From NCBI RefSeq assembly GCF_900110685.1, contig NZ_FOES01000004.1:1-64000 (forward strand): a DNA stretch of 64,000 nucleotides, written 5' to 3'. The notes under the pieces are model-generated. The model searched no databases. It worked only from the letters and a program-made list of their open reading frames with translations, and was not told the origin of the DNA. Of this stretch, positions 18,770 to 27,898 are shown piece by piece (positions within the stretch are counted from its first letter, which is position 1; every line of letters starts with the position of its first letter). This DNA is from Piscibacillus halophilus (lineage in GTDB: Bacteria > Bacillota > Bacilli > Bacillales > Alkalibacillaceae). The translations under genes and the position numbers were made by a program.

Positions 18770-19924
18770 TCAGTCTCCTTGATCAATAATTTGTTCTTTG
18801 GTGATATCTTCTAAAACTTTAACAAACATTTCTAATTTAACTTTATCATTGTCCCTTTCCTCGTGCAAAACTTTTTGGTAGAGCACTTCAACAGACTGTC
18901 CGAGCTTACGTTTAAGCTGTTCATCAATGACCTCTTCAATAACTTGATTATCATCGATGGTATCGACAGATGTGTTCTCTGGATAGAAATAACGTTTCTC
19001 AATAGAAAATGGTGTCTCCCAAAATAAAAAATAAATTGGTTTAGTTTCTTCTAATAACAGACGATCATTTTCCGATTTGTTTGGAAACCAATCCCTCTGA
19101 CCAAATCCAACTCCGTATTCCTTTTCAACATCATCTATAAGGTCTTTCTTTTCTACAGCTAAATCAACTGTTCCTGTTATATTATACCAAACTTCTGCTA
19201 TAACTTCCCCTTCAGAATAAGTGTAAATATCTTTTTCATCATCTAATTTTCCAGTTACTAAAACATCTCCTTTACGTACAACATCGTTTATTCTAACGAG
19301 TGGTCGTCCATTTGTTACATACATTTGTTGAATGGTTCCAGAATTAGTTGCTATTAAATTACTTGGGTCTCGTTCTTGATCATGAATAGTATTTTTATTT
19401 TCCTCGATCATTATGTGAAATGAAGTGCCTGTCCGTTTTATTCCCACATATGATACATCTTCAATTTTATTCATAATTTCTCGCTCAATAGAGCTAATGG
19501 ATTCCATACTTTGTATAAATGTCCCTCTGTTTAATCCTAAAGTCTCTATTAATTCCTCAACTTCATATCTAACTTCTGGTGTTCCCCCGGTAATCTCAAC
19601 TTTCCAAATCATATTCGACAGAACAAATATAAAACTTATGACTAACACGACACTTATAATGATTGGAAATATTTTCTTTCGTTTTTGATAATAATGTGGT
19701 GCTCCACCCCTCTTTTGAAATGAAACTTTACACTTAAATTCTCTTCTTATACTTCTCAAATGGAAAGCATCTAAATAACGCATTCTTAAAGTAATCGTAT
19801 TTTCATTTACTCTTTTCACATTATAAAAAGGTATATCATTCCTATGAAGGTGTTTAATCATAAGTTCTGGGGATTTACCTGTAATCGTTACGTAGACATA
19901 CCCATTAAAAAATTTTTTACTAAT
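18770..19924 (-). CDS. yqfD: Sporulation protein YqfD, probably initiated at ATT
   Basis: YqfD is a mother-cell sporulation membrane protein with one transmembrane helix (about residues 90-112) and a large C-terminal domain. The first ATG (19861) would cut off a segment homologous to the start of B. subtilis YqfD. Upstream, the frame continues through ISKKFFNGYVYVTITGKSPEL to an ATT at 19922-19924. A near-perfect AGGAGGGA (19931-19938) lies 7 nt before that ATT, and an in-frame TAG lies just beyond. No ATG, GTG or TTG occurs between the TAG and 19861. With ATT the protein is 384 residues, close to the family length. Confidence 0.85.
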   Translation of the reverse strand: MSKKFFNGYVYVTITGKSPELMIKHLHRNDIPFYNVKRVNENTITLRMRYLDAFHLRSIRREFKCKVSFQKRGGAPHYYQKRKKIFPIIISVVLVISFIFVLSNMIWKVEITGGTPEVRYEVEELIETLGLNRGTFIQSMESISSIEREIMNKIEDVSYVGIKRTGTSFHIMIEENKNTIHDQERDPSNLIATNSGTIQQMYVTNGRPLVRINDVVRKGDVLVTGKLDDEKDIYTYSEGEVIAEVWYNITGTVDLAVEKKDLIDDVEKEYGVGFGQRDWFPNKSENDRLLLEETKPIYFLFWETPFSIEKRYFYPENTSVDTIDDNQVIEEVIDEQLKRKLGQSVEVLYQKVLHEERDNDKVKLEMFVKVLEDITKEQIIDQGD

Positions 19925-19945
19925 CGTTGGTCCCTCCTATCTATT

Positions 19946-20224
19946 TTACCTTTTGTGTTCGACGCTGTTGATTTTTCCTTCAATCACGATCTCTTTCTTT
20001 AATAAATTTTTTATCACCATGTCTTCACCATGAACTCTTATTAAACCATTGTGTTGTTTCACTTCAATAAGATTTGATTCAAATGTTATCAGCCCATTAT
20101 GGTTTTCAATATATAAATGAATGTCACCTACCATCGTTATACGTGGGTAATCAAAAACAATATCAGCAGGTAATTTTAATTGTCCGGTTAGCCATTGATT
20201 GATTCGTTTTCGCACTGGTCCCAT
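19946..20224 (-). CDS. yqfC: Sporulation protein YqfC
   Basis: The 92-residue YqfC family protein is made in the mother cell under sigma-E in B. subtilis. The visible pattern is RKRINQWL..LPADIVFDYPRITMVG..YIENHNGL, followed by repeated HNGLI turns, suggesting a beta-solenoid-like fold. It precedes yqfD in the same unit, and a sigma-E-like promoter lies just upstream. Confidence 0.93.
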   Translation of the reverse strand: MGPVRKRINQWLTGQLKLPADIVFDYPRITMVGDIHLYIENHNGLITFESNLIEVKQHNGLIRVHGEDMVIKNLLKKEIVIEGKINSVEHKR

Positions 20225-20246
20225 TCAAAATCCCCCTATCAACACC

Positions 20247-20273
20247 AATTTATGAAAGAATTCATAAATGTAT
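20247..20273 (-). promoter_or_regulatory. Candidate sigma-E promoter of yqfC-yqfD
   Basis: On the minus strand ATA (20271-20273) is followed after 16 bp by CATAAATT (20247-20254). This matches the sigma-E pattern ATA-N16-CATACANT at all but one -10 position. It lies 23 bp before the yqfC start, consistent with mother-cell expression known for this pair. Confidence 0.5.
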
Positions 20274-20304
20274 CACAATATACTATGAACTAAATTTAAA
20301 AAAC

Positions 20305-20339
20305 AAAAAAACCAGGATAGTTTTATTCACTATCCTGGT
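20305..20339 (-). terminator. Intrinsic terminator after the floA-linked unknown gene
   Basis: A perfect 11-bp stem ACCAGGATAGT/ACTATCCTGGT with a 7-nt loop is followed on the minus strand by six T. It separates the floA unit from yqfC. Confidence 0.85.
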
Positions 20340-20348
20340 CTTGAACGA

Positions 20349-20798
20349 TTACCTATTTTGTTTGGCTTTCGGTTTACCTAAAACTTCTGCCATCATTAAA
20401 CTTTCGATTAATCGTCTATTATTTAAATTTTTACGAATAGAAACGCCATGTACTGCGTCTTGATCTTTTTTAAATAACGAATGTTGTTTAATCTTATCTA
20501 AATTTTTATCTGTCTTACTTTGTTCACGTCTCTCTCTTGATTCTTGTAATTGTTCATACCACTTATTGGTCGTATCAATTTGAATATCCTCCTCAGTTTC
20601 TGTTCTTGAAAGTGTATCAACTTTTACTTCGGCAGGTTTTTGTTCCGTTTTTTCATAAGTGGTAGGTTTTGGTCTTTCTTTACGAACAGGCCGTTCTTCT
20701 GAACTATTATCTTCAGACTTTTTAAATAGACTTAATAGACCTGCAATTAATGCGATGAGTACAAAAGCATTATTAAATAAAGCTTCTATTAATCCCAT
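20349..20798 (-). CDS. Unknown protein downstream of floA
   Basis: I do not recognise this 149-residue product. Residues 1-25 form a membrane anchor (MGLIEALFNNAFVLIALIAG). A long, highly charged Glu/Lys/Arg/Thr-rich middle is probably disordered. The C-terminus SIRKNLNNRRLIESLMMAEVL looks like an ordered amphipathic helix. It follows floA by 25 bp and ends at a terminator, so it belongs to the yqeZ-floA unit. The place is held by yqfB in B. subtilis, but sequence resemblance is not apparent. A role with flotillin microdomains is possible, though only inferred from position. Confidence 0.7.
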   Translation of the reverse strand: MGLIEALFNNAFVLIALIAGLLSLFKKSEDNSSEERPVRKERPKPTTYEKTEQKPAEVKVDTLSRTETEEDIQIDTTNKWYEQLQESRERREQSKTDKNLDKIKQHSLFKKDQDAVHGVSIRKNLNNRRLIESLMMAEVLGKPKAKQNR

Positions 20799-20822
20799 GT
20801 TATATCACCTGACCATTCAGGA

Positions 20823-21824
20823 TTATTTCTGTTCATCATGATGATCGTCAGAATCCTCTTTATTCAGCTTACTAATCATTTCACGCATATCTGTGTCGGC
20901 TAAAACGTTCTTGTAGTTCACATAATCCATAACGCCCATATTACCACTGCGTAATGCTTCAGCAAGCGCTTTTGGAACTTCAGCTTCTGCTTCAACAACT
21001 CGTGCCTGCATTTCTTGTACTTTTGCAACGTTCTCTTGTTCTTGTGCAACCGCCATAGCACGGCGCTCTTCCGCTTTCGCCTGGGCAATATTTTTATCAG
21101 CTTCCGCCTGGTCCATTTGTAACATAGCCCCAATGTTCTTACCGATATCTACATCAGCAATATCGATTGATAAGATTTCAAAAGCGGTTCCAGCATCTAA
21201 TCCTTTAGATAAGACATTTTGAGAAATTAAATCTGGATTCTCTAGTACTTCTCCGTGACTCTTAGAAGAACCGATTGTACTTACAACACCTTCACCAACA
21301 CGTGCAATAACCGTATCTTCTCCTGCACCACCAACTAAACGATCAATGTTAGCACGGACTGTAATTCTAGCTTTCGCCTTAACCTCGATACCGTCCATTG
21401 CAACACCGGCAATAAATGGTGTCTCAATTACTTTAGGGTTAACACTCATTTGAACCGCTTCAAGAACGTCACGACCAGCTAAATCAATCGCTGCACAACG
21501 TTCGAAACTTAATTCTATGTTCGCACGGTGAGCCGCAATAAGTGCGTTTACCACACGGTCAACATTACCACCTGCTAAGTAGTGACTCTCTAATTGATTC
21601 GTCTTAACATCTAATCCCGCTTTATGTGCTTTAATTAAAGGATTGATGACCATTCGTGGTACAACTCGACGTAACCTCATACCAATTAAAGTAAAAATGC
21701 TAATTCTAACACCAGCTGCTAATGCACTAATCCATAGCATCACTGGTACAAATGTAAATAAAATAGCAATGGCTATAATGAGTACAGCCACAATTATAAG
21801 TGGAAATAAACTTTCAGTCCCCAT
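20823..21824 (-). CDS. floA: Flotillin-like protein FloA
   Basis: FloA (YqfA) is a membrane scaffold protein of functional membrane microdomains. The 333-residue product has an N-terminal hairpin-type hydrophobic region (about residues 8-50), an SPFH/band-7-like domain, and a coiled-coil stretch rich in EA repeats at about 225-280 ([20 protein letters not shown]). GGAGGAG precedes the ATG at 21824. It follows the NfeD-type gene yqeZ, its usual partner. Confidence 0.97.
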   Translation of the reverse strand: MGTESLFPLIIVAVLIIAIAILFTFVPVMLWISALAAGVRISIFTLIGMRLRRVVPRMVINPLIKAHKAGLDVKTNQLESHYLAGGNVDRVVNALIAAHRANIELSFERCAAIDLAGRDVLEAVQMSVNPKVIETPFIAGVAMDGIEVKAKARITVRANIDRLVGGAGEDTVIARVGEGVVSTIGSSKSHGEVLENPDLISQNVLSKGLDAGTAFEILSIDIADVDIGKNIGAMLQMDQAEADKNIAQAKAEERRAMAVAQEQENVAKVQEMQARVVEAEAEVPKALAEALRSGNMGVMDYVNYKNVLADTDMREMISKLNKEDSDDHHDEQK

Positions 21825-21851
21825 TCATACTCCTCCTAAATAATAATTATT

Positions 21852-23174
21852 TTATTTTTGAACTTCTCGAACGACAATTCGAGAACCTTCAACCTTAACT
21901 ATTTCGACTTCTGCTTCGCTAGCAATGAATGATCCTTCAGAAACAACATCTAGACGTTCCCCGTCAAACACAGCCGTGCCAGAAGGTCTTAAATATGTCA
22001 ACGCACGACCTTTTAAACCAATTAAATCCATACGGTTTTCATTCGATACATAGCCTAATTCGGATTTCGTTGAATCCTGTAAGACAATATGTCTAAGTAT
22101 TCCCTTATTGAAATCTAACTTTTTGAACAAGACGATAACTAAAACGATTGAAACAAGTAAAGCGATTCCAATACTAAATGCCATATGTCCCATATCAGCA
22201 CCAGACACTAATAATGCACCTAATATGGCACCACCACCAATAATTCCTAATATTCCACTTGGTACAAATATCTCAAGTATAATACATATGAGGCCGACTA
22301 ACAATAATATGACAGACTCATATCCTGCTAAACCTGCGACTAAATGTCCATAGAAAAATAATATTAACGATACTAATCCTAATATACCAGGAATTCCAAA
22401 ACCTGGCGAGTATAATTCGACAATTAATCCAATACTTGCAATAGATAATAAAATTGGAATGACAACTGGGTTGGTTATAAACCTCGCTATTTGTTCCGAG
22501 ATGGTTAATTCTGACTCCGTTATTTGTGGATTGTTAATTTCAAGTAATTCAAACAAATCACGTCTATTCTCAGCTATACCTTCTGCATAACCAACCTCAA
22601 CTGCCTCCTCAGGACTTAAAGTTAAAAATTCTCCTTCAGGTGCGCCATAATCAGGTAAGTCAATGTTTTCATTGGCCATTGCTTCAGCATATAATGGATC
22701 GCGCCCATTGGATTCTGCTGATGCACGCATCGCTTTAATCCAGTCTGACTGAGCTTTTTTATCTGCAGCGTTTCCATCAGACGTAATCACTCCAGCCGCT
22801 CCCATACGAGCATTAGGCTTAAAATATATTTCATCTGCATTAAGTGCTATGTATGAACCAGCAGATGCTGCCTGATTAATGACATATGCTACCGTAGGTA
22901 TATCAGTTCCTGTAATAAGATTGGCGATGTCATTTGCAGAATCAACCCTCCCACCAGGAGAATCAATTTCAAATACAATTAAATCTGCAAAGCTTTCCTC
23001 AGCTTCTCTAATACTTCTTTCCAAAAATGCGACTAATCCTTGTTCAACATCATCCTCTACAGGTATTACATAAATCGAAGCAGAATCTTCATGTTGGTCT
23101 GCATCAATCGGCGCTTGGTTTAACCATAAAAACGAAAGCGTTAAAATGATTAATACATATAATCTTCTTTTCAT
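21852..23174 (-). CDS. yqeZ: NfeD-family membrane serine protease YqeZ
   Basis: The 440-residue protein starts with a signal peptide (MKRRLYVLIILTLSFLWL). A ClpP-like protease domain follows, with SPGGRVDSAN and the nucleophile region ASAGSYIALNAD; a Lys/Arg-type dyad follows in FKPNARMGAAG. About four to five membrane helices lie at roughly 235-350, and a C-terminal OB-fold NfeD domain (GLKGRALTYLRPSGTAVFDG) ends the protein. In B. subtilis it is coexpressed with FloA and affects membrane microdomains. Confidence 0.95.
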   Translation of the reverse strand: MKRRLYVLIILTLSFLWLNQAPIDADQHEDSASIYVIPVEDDVEQGLVAFLERSIREAEESFADLIVFEIDSPGGRVDSANDIANLITGTDIPTVAYVINQAASAGSYIALNADEIYFKPNARMGAAGVITSDGNAADKKAQSDWIKAMRASAESNGRDPLYAEAMANENIDLPDYGAPEGEFLTLSPEEAVEVGYAEGIAENRRDLFELLEINNPQITESELTISEQIARFITNPVVIPILLSIASIGLIVELYSPGFGIPGILGLVSLILFFYGHLVAGLAGYESVILLLVGLICIILEIFVPSGILGIIGGGAILGALLVSGADMGHMAFSIGIALLVSIVLVIVLFKKLDFNKGILRHIVLQDSTKSELGYVSNENRMDLIGLKGRALTYLRPSGTAVFDGERLDVVSEGSFIASEAEVEIVKVEGSRIVVREVQK

Positions 23175-23239
23175 CTGAACCCCCCTCTCACACTATTATC
23201 CTAAAATTATATACGTTTAAGCAACCAATTTTGTTTCAA

Positions 23240-23298
23240 AAAAATAAATACCTAACCTGAACATAAATCATATAAATATGTTCAAAGGTTAGGTATTT
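23240..23298 (-). terminator. Intrinsic terminator after yqeY
   Basis: A perfect 13-bp stem AAATACCTAACCT/AGGTTAGGTATTT with an inner GAACAT/ATGTTC pair is followed on the minus strand by ATTTTTTTGAAAC. Confidence 0.85.
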
Positions 23299-23310
23299 AT
23301 CATATAGTCA

Positions 23311-23754
23311 TTATTGTAAATGGTTCAAAACCATTTTATTTACTTTAGAGCCATCTGCTTGACCTTTAACCTTAGGCATAACGGCACTCATCACTTTCCC
23401 CATATCACTTTTGGATGATGCTCCGACTTCATTAATCGTTTTAATGACAATTTGCTCAAGTTCTTCATCAGACAATTGCTCTGGTAAATAACTTTGAATA
23501 ATTTCTAATTCTTGCTCCGTTTTTCCTGCTAGATCTTCACGATTTGCATTCTTAAACTCCTGGAGGGAATCTTTTCTTTGCTTTACTTCACGCGTTAACA
23601 CTTGCATTTCATCGTCTTCAGATAACTCTTCGCCCTTTTTAATAGCTTCATTCTGTAATGAAGACTTCACCATGCGAATAACAGTGAGACGATCTTTTTC
23701 CTTGTTCTTTAATGCTTGTTTCATATCTTGATTTAAACGTTCAAGCAAAGTCAT
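23311..23754 (-). CDS. yqeY: GatB/YqeY domain protein
   Basis: A 147-residue protein homologous to the tail domain of the amidotransferase subunit GatB, which contacts tRNA. It is helical throughout ([26 protein letters not shown]) and ends in the conserved [15 protein letters not shown]. Its own function is not established. It follows rpsU by 18 bp and is cotranscribed with it, as in other Bacilli. Confidence 0.95.
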   Translation of the reverse strand: MTLLERLNQDMKQALKNKEKDRLTVIRMVKSSLQNEAIKKGEELSEDDEMQVLTREVKQRKDSLQEFKNANREDLAGKTEQELEIIQSYLPEQLSDEELEQIVIKTINEVGASSKSDMGKVMSAVMPKVKGQADGSKVNKMVLNHLQ

Positions 23755-23772
23755 TCCATGTTACACCCTCTT

Positions 23773-23949
23773 CTATTTTTTACGCTTTCTAGCAGCTTCT
23801 GACTTTTTCTTTCTACGTACGCTAGGCTTTTCGTAGTATTCACGCTTACGATACTCAGACAATGTGCCGTTCTTTGAAACACTACGTCTAAAGCGTCGAA
23901 GAGCATCTTCAATTGACTCATTTTTTTTAACGCGAGTGGTATTTGACAT
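23773..23949 (-). CDS. rpsU: Ribosomal protein bS21
   Basis: The 58-residue small-subunit protein begins [20 protein letters not shown] at 23949, after GGAGGGAGGG. A longer open frame upstream has no ribosome site. The basic C-terminus [18 protein letters not shown] is typical. It heads the rpsU-yqeY unit. Confidence 0.97.
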   Translation of the reverse strand: MSNTTRVKKNESIEDALRRFRRSVSKNGTLSEYRKREYYEKPSVRRKKKSEAARKRKK

Positions 23950-24013
23950 GCTCAACCCTCCCTCCAAATAAAACACAAAATAAAACATGTGCACCTTTCA
24001 CACATCTTTAGTT

Positions 24014-24042
24014 ATTATATTAAACATTTCTATAAAAATCAA
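24014..24042 (-). promoter_or_regulatory. Sigma-A promoter of rpsU-yqeY
   Basis: On the minus strand TTGATT (24037-24042) and TATAAT (24014-24019) are separated by 17 bp, 64 bp upstream of the rpsU start. Confidence 0.7.
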
Positions 24043-24106
24043 TAACCATCAAACTTTTATTCATGTTTCCAATACAATCCCATAAAATTAAATGAGGTGT
24101 TGATGC

Positions 24107-25036
24107 ATGTACCATGTTATTATGACAATCTTTTTATACATTGGAATATTCCTTTTTGGAATAACATTAATGCGACTAGGAATTAAAGGTCTGACTTTTA
24201 ATCACCTTGAGAAAATCACTCCTAATTTATCACCTATTAATGGGCTTTTATTAGGGTTATTCATGACGATGATTCTACAAAGCAGTTCAGCATCTATAGC
24301 TTTATTAATCACCTTTTTAGCTACTATTAAAGTGTCATTACCTTTCGCCATAAGCTTTTTAATTGGGGCTAATATTGGGACAACCTTTACAGCTCAATTG
24401 TTTGTATGGAATGAGATTCATTTAATGTTTCTATTTCTTGTGACTGGGTTTCTCATGATTCTAATTTCTCGCCATAGAATTTTATTAATTGGATTGATCA
24501 TTTTTGGATTAGGCGTTATATTTAGCGCACTTAATGGATTTGAAAGCCTAGTCCACATGATTCCAACCGAACGCATACAATATATTGTGGATTCTGATCA
24601 TAATACACCGTTTGCGCTATCCGTATTCGGAATGATTTTTACGATGATCATTCAATCTTCGACAGTCGCAACAGGCATGTTGATGAGTTTCTCACATGAA
24701 GGTACCATTCCATTAATTCAAGTTTATTATGTATTACTAGGCGCTAATATCGGAACGTGCTTTACCGTTTATTTAGTGTCACTTAGACAACCATATGAAG
24801 CACGCATTACAGCTTATGCCCATATCTGGATGAATGTTCTTGGGGCGATTATTGCTTTCCCTTTATTGGTAGGACAACCTTTAGTGGAAATCGCCCAATG
24901 GTTATCTAATATTCCGGAACAACAAGTTGTATGGATCGCGGTCAGTTATAATATATTAGTTGGCATCATCTTCTTCGTTTTCATGAAGCCATTTATCAAA
25001 ATTCTAACCGTCATACATAGACAGCGTGCAAATTAA
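24107..25036 (+). CDS. yqeW: Na/Pi cotransporter family protein YqeW
   Basis: A 309-residue membrane protein with the duplicated QSS-type motifs of the NptA/PNaS family: LQSSSASIAL at about residues 56-66 and IQSSTVATGM at about 182-192. Each is followed by a GANIGTxFT segment. Eight or so hydrophobic helices are visible. It should move phosphate with sodium, but the substrate is inferred from the family. GAGGTG lies 7-8 nt before the ATG at 24107. No C-terminal PhoU-like domain is present. The gene is divergent from rpsU, as in B. subtilis. Confidence 0.9.
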   Translation: MYHVIMTIFLYIGIFLFGITLMRLGIKGLTFNHLEKITPNLSPINGLLLGLFMTMILQSSSASIALLITFLATIKVSLPFAISFLIGANIGTTFTAQLFVWNEIHLMFLFLVTGFLMILISRHRILLIGLIIFGLGVIFSALNGFESLVHMIPTERIQYIVDSDHNTPFALSVFGMIFTMIIQSSTVATGMLMSFSHEGTIPLIQVYYVLLGANIGTCFTVYLVSLRQPYEARITAYAHIWMNVLGAIIAFPLLVGQPLVEIAQWLSNIPEQQVVWIAVSYNILVGIIFFVFMKPFIKILTVIHRQRAN

Positions 25037-25040
25037 ACAA

Positions 25041-25080
25041 TAAAAAAGAGCCATGAACAATCAATGATTCATGGCTCTTC
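25041..25080. terminator. Bidirectional terminator between yqeW and deoC
   Basis: AAGAGCCATGAA pairs perfectly with TTCATGGCTCTT. An A run precedes and a short T-containing run follows, serving the converging yqeW and deoC genes. Confidence 0.75.
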
Positions 25081-25086
25081 TGTATA

Positions 25087-25761
25087 TTAGTAATCACTAG
25101 TTGATTCGTTTCCTTTAACAATATCTACACCAGCTGAAGCACCAATACGAGTAGCACCAGCATCAATCACCGCATTAGCATCTTCTAGATTACGAACACC
25201 ACCTGATGCTTTAACACCCATTTCAGGTCCGACTGTTAATCTCATAAGGCGAACATCTTCCACGGTAGCTCCGCCTCCTGAAAAACCAGTAGAAGTTTTA
25301 ACAAAATCCGCACCAGCTTGTTTAGCTAGTTCACAAGCTTTTACTTTTTCATCTTTTGTCAGTAATGAAGTTTCAATAATTACTTTAACAAGTGCTTGAT
25401 CTCTAGCAGCATCAACCACTGCTTTAATATCTCGTTCTACTTCTTCATAACGTCCATCTTTTAGTGAACCAATATTAATCACCATATCAATTTCATTAGC
25501 GCCATTTTCTATCGCATTTTTAGTCTCAAAAGCTTTTGTTTCAGGAGTAGTCGCTCCTAACGGAAATCCAATTACAGTACAAACTTTTACGTCTGAGCCT
25601 TTTAATAATTCATGGCAATGTGCAACCCACGTTGGATTAACACATACTGATGCAAATCCATACTCTTTCGCTTCGGCACAAATTTCGTTAATTTTTTCTG
25701 CCTGTGTATCAGGTTTTAATTGAGTATGATCAATCATTGATGCTAAGTTTGTATTTGTCAT
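25087..25761 (-). CDS. deoC: Deoxyribose-phosphate aldolase
   Basis: DeoC cleaves 2-deoxyribose-5-phosphate to acetaldehyde and glyceraldehyde-3-phosphate in deoxynucleoside catabolism. The 224-residue TIM barrel has the Schiff-base Lys in [13 protein letters not shown] (about residue 155) and the phosphate-binding KASGGVR and GASAG loops. AAGGAG sits 8 nt before the ATG at 25761. It follows mtaB directly, so it is probably read from the dnaK-region transcript or from mtaB. Confidence 0.96.
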   Translation of the reverse strand: MTNTNLASMIDHTQLKPDTQAEKINEICAEAKEYGFASVCVNPTWVAHCHELLKGSDVKVCTVIGFPLGATTPETKAFETKNAIENGANEIDMVINIGSLKDGRYEEVERDIKAVVDAARDQALVKVIIETSLLTKDEKVKACELAKQAGADFVKTSTGFSGGGATVEDVRLMRLTVGPEMGVKASGGVRNLEDANAVIDAGATRIGASAGVDIVKGNESTSDY

Positions 25762-25773
25762 ATTAAACACTCC

Positions 25774-27126
25774 TTATTGATTAACAGCTTGTTTAGTCGG
25801 GGCATTATCCATTACACGAACAAATTCCGCTTCATTATATGGATAACCTGCTTTTGTAATTTTTACTCTAACAATTTTTCCTACCATATCTTCTGTAGCA
25901 GGGAATACGACTTTAAGGTAGTTATCTGTGTAACCTTCATAAAGGCCACTATTAGGATCTTTTTTATAACGTTCCTCTGGAATTACTTCTAGAACTTCAT
26001 CTTCATACCGTGACGCATATTCTTTAGCTTGTTGATTAGATAGTTCTATCAATTTACGCACGCGTTCATGTTTCGTTTCGTCGTCAATTTGATCCTTCAT
26101 ACGTGCAGCTGGCGTCCCTGTTCGCTGAGAATAAGGGAACACATGTAATTCAGAAAAACCTATTTCTTGAATGGAGCGATAAGTTTCCATGAACTCTTCT
26201 TCAGTCTCACCAGGAAATCCTACAATCACATCTGAAGTAATGGCAAGACCAGGTAATGCTTGTTTAACTTTTTTCACTCTCGACATATAAAATTCCATCG
26301 TATATTTACGACGCATACGCTTAAGAACGGTATCAGAGCCAGATTGGAGTGGAATGTGCAAGTGTCGAACTACTTTTTCAGATTGATCTAATACTTCGAT
26401 GACTTCATCGGTTATTTGACTAGCTTCGATTGAAGATATTCGAATTCGTTTTAATCCATGAACTTGAGATTCAAGATCACGCAATAGTTGAGCTAAGTTA
26501 TAGTCTTTTAAGTCCTCACCGTAACCGCCTGTATGAATACCTGTTAAGACAATTTCCTTATATCCTGCGTCTACTAACTGCTGAGCTTGCTTAACCACGT
26601 CTTCTGGTGGACGTGAACGCATTAACCCTCGAGCCCAAGGGATAATACAGAACGTACAGAAATTGTTACATCCTTCTTGGATTTTAAGAGAGGCACGCGT
26701 ACGATCTGTAAATTGTGGTACATCCATCTCTTCAAATACACGTGTTTTCATGATGTTTTTTACACCATTTATAGGCTCGCGATCTTTTTTGTATTGCTCT
26801 ATGTATTCAAGCATTTTACGACGTTCTTGTGTCCCTACCACAATATCGACACCAGGAATCTCCATGATTTCATCTGGTGATGTTTGAGCATAACAACCTG
26901 TAACACATATGACAGCCTCAGGATTTTTACGAACGGCACGTCGAATCACTTGACGGCTTTTCCGATCACCTGTATTAGTTACTGTACACGTGTTAATAAC
27001 ATAAACATCTGAGTGTTGGTTAAAGTCAACACGCTCATAGTCATGTTCTTTAAAAAATTGCCAAATGGCCTCTGTTTCATAGTGGTTTACTTTACACCCT
27101 AAAGTGTGAAACGCAACAGTTGTCAC
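25774..27126 (-). CDS. mtaB: tRNA t6A37 methylthiotransferase MtaB (YqeV)
   Basis: MtaB is a radical-SAM enzyme that adds a methylthio group to t6A at position 37 of ANN-decoding tRNAs. The 450-residue product has an N-terminal UPF0004 domain (VAFHTLGCKVNHYETEA), the radical-SAM cluster CNNFCTFCIIPWARG, and a C-terminal TRAM domain. I place the start at GTG 27126, after GGAGGTG and overlapping the rsmE stop; a longer frame opens at 27141. Confidence 0.95.
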   Translation of the reverse strand: MTTVAFHTLGCKVNHYETEAIWQFFKEHDYERVDFNQHSDVYVINTCTVTNTGDRKSRQVIRRAVRKNPEAVICVTGCYAQTSPDEIMEIPGVDIVVGTQERRKMLEYIEQYKKDREPINGVKNIMKTRVFEEMDVPQFTDRTRASLKIQEGCNNFCTFCIIPWARGLMRSRPPEDVVKQAQQLVDAGYKEIVLTGIHTGGYGEDLKDYNLAQLLRDLESQVHGLKRIRISSIEASQITDEVIEVLDQSEKVVRHLHIPLQSGSDTVLKRMRRKYTMEFYMSRVKKVKQALPGLAITSDVIVGFPGETEEEFMETYRSIQEIGFSELHVFPYSQRTGTPAARMKDQIDDETKHERVRKLIELSNQQAKEYASRYEDEVLEVIPEERYKKDPNSGLYEGYTDNYLKVVFPATEDMVGKIVRVKITKAGYPYNEAEFVRVMDNAPTKQAVNQ

Positions 27127-27884
27127 ACTTCGCACCTCCATTCTTCAAAATAAAATGACATTGCCGATAAAGCATATAACGGAGCTGTTTCAGTTCTTAA
27201 AATCCGTGGTCCAAGCCGGATTGAACGACATTTCAATTCCTCAAGGAAATGGATTTCTTCATCTGAAAAACCACCTTCAGGCCCGACGATTAAAAGGATA
27301 TGTTCGCCTTCTTTTACCTGTTGAATGGCTTCTTTAAAAGATGGTGAATGTTTTACATCCTCTTTAGCAACCAATTCACTTGCCACCCAACAGTGATCAA
27401 ATGAGTGGTTATTAAATAATTCCTTTAAAGTGTGTTTTTCATGAATCGTTGGAACAACAGCACGATGAGATTGTTCACTAGCTTCTTTCGCAATCTTACG
27501 AAGGCGTTCTAGCTTTTTTTGTTCTTTTTTATGATCCCATTTTACAATAGAACGATCCAGTTGTAATGGGGCAAAATATTTCATCCCTAACTCTGTCGCT
27601 TTCTGTACAATGAAATCTAATTTATCACCTTTTGGTAAACCTTGAGCTAATGTTACCGTAATTGGCAGCTCTTGGTTTTCATTCAATTTTTCAAGTACCT
27701 GACAAGTTACTTCTTTGTCATGAATTTGAACAATTTCACAAAGATAAGACATTCCATTTGAGCTACAAATAATAGATTGTCCTTCTTTCATCCTCATAAC
27801 ATTGACAATATGATGATAATCATCATCTGTAATGGTGAGGGTTTGATCCTGCCATTGGTTAGATGGGACAAAATAACGTTGCAT
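27123..27884 (-). CDS. rsmE: 16S rRNA m3U1498 methyltransferase
   Basis: RsmE methylates N3 of U1498 in 16S rRNA. The 253-residue product has an N-terminal PUA-like domain (FVPSNQW..ITDDDYHHIVNVMRMKEG) and a C-terminal SPOUT knot with GPEGGFSDEE and LGPRILRTETAP. It lies between prmA and mtaB, the same order as in B. subtilis. Confidence 0.97.
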   Translation of the reverse strand: MQRYFVPSNQWQDQTLTITDDDYHHIVNVMRMKEGQSIICSSNGMSYLCEIVQIHDKEVTCQVLEKLNENQELPITVTLAQGLPKGDKLDFIVQKATELGMKYFAPLQLDRSIVKWDHKKEQKKLERLRKIAKEASEQSHRAVVPTIHEKHTLKELFNNHSFDHCWVASELVAKEDVKHSPSFKEAIQQVKEGEHILLIVGPEGGFSDEEIHFLEELKCRSIRLGPRILRTETAPLYALSAMSFYFEEWRCEV

Positions 27885-27898
27885 GTTACTTACCTCTT

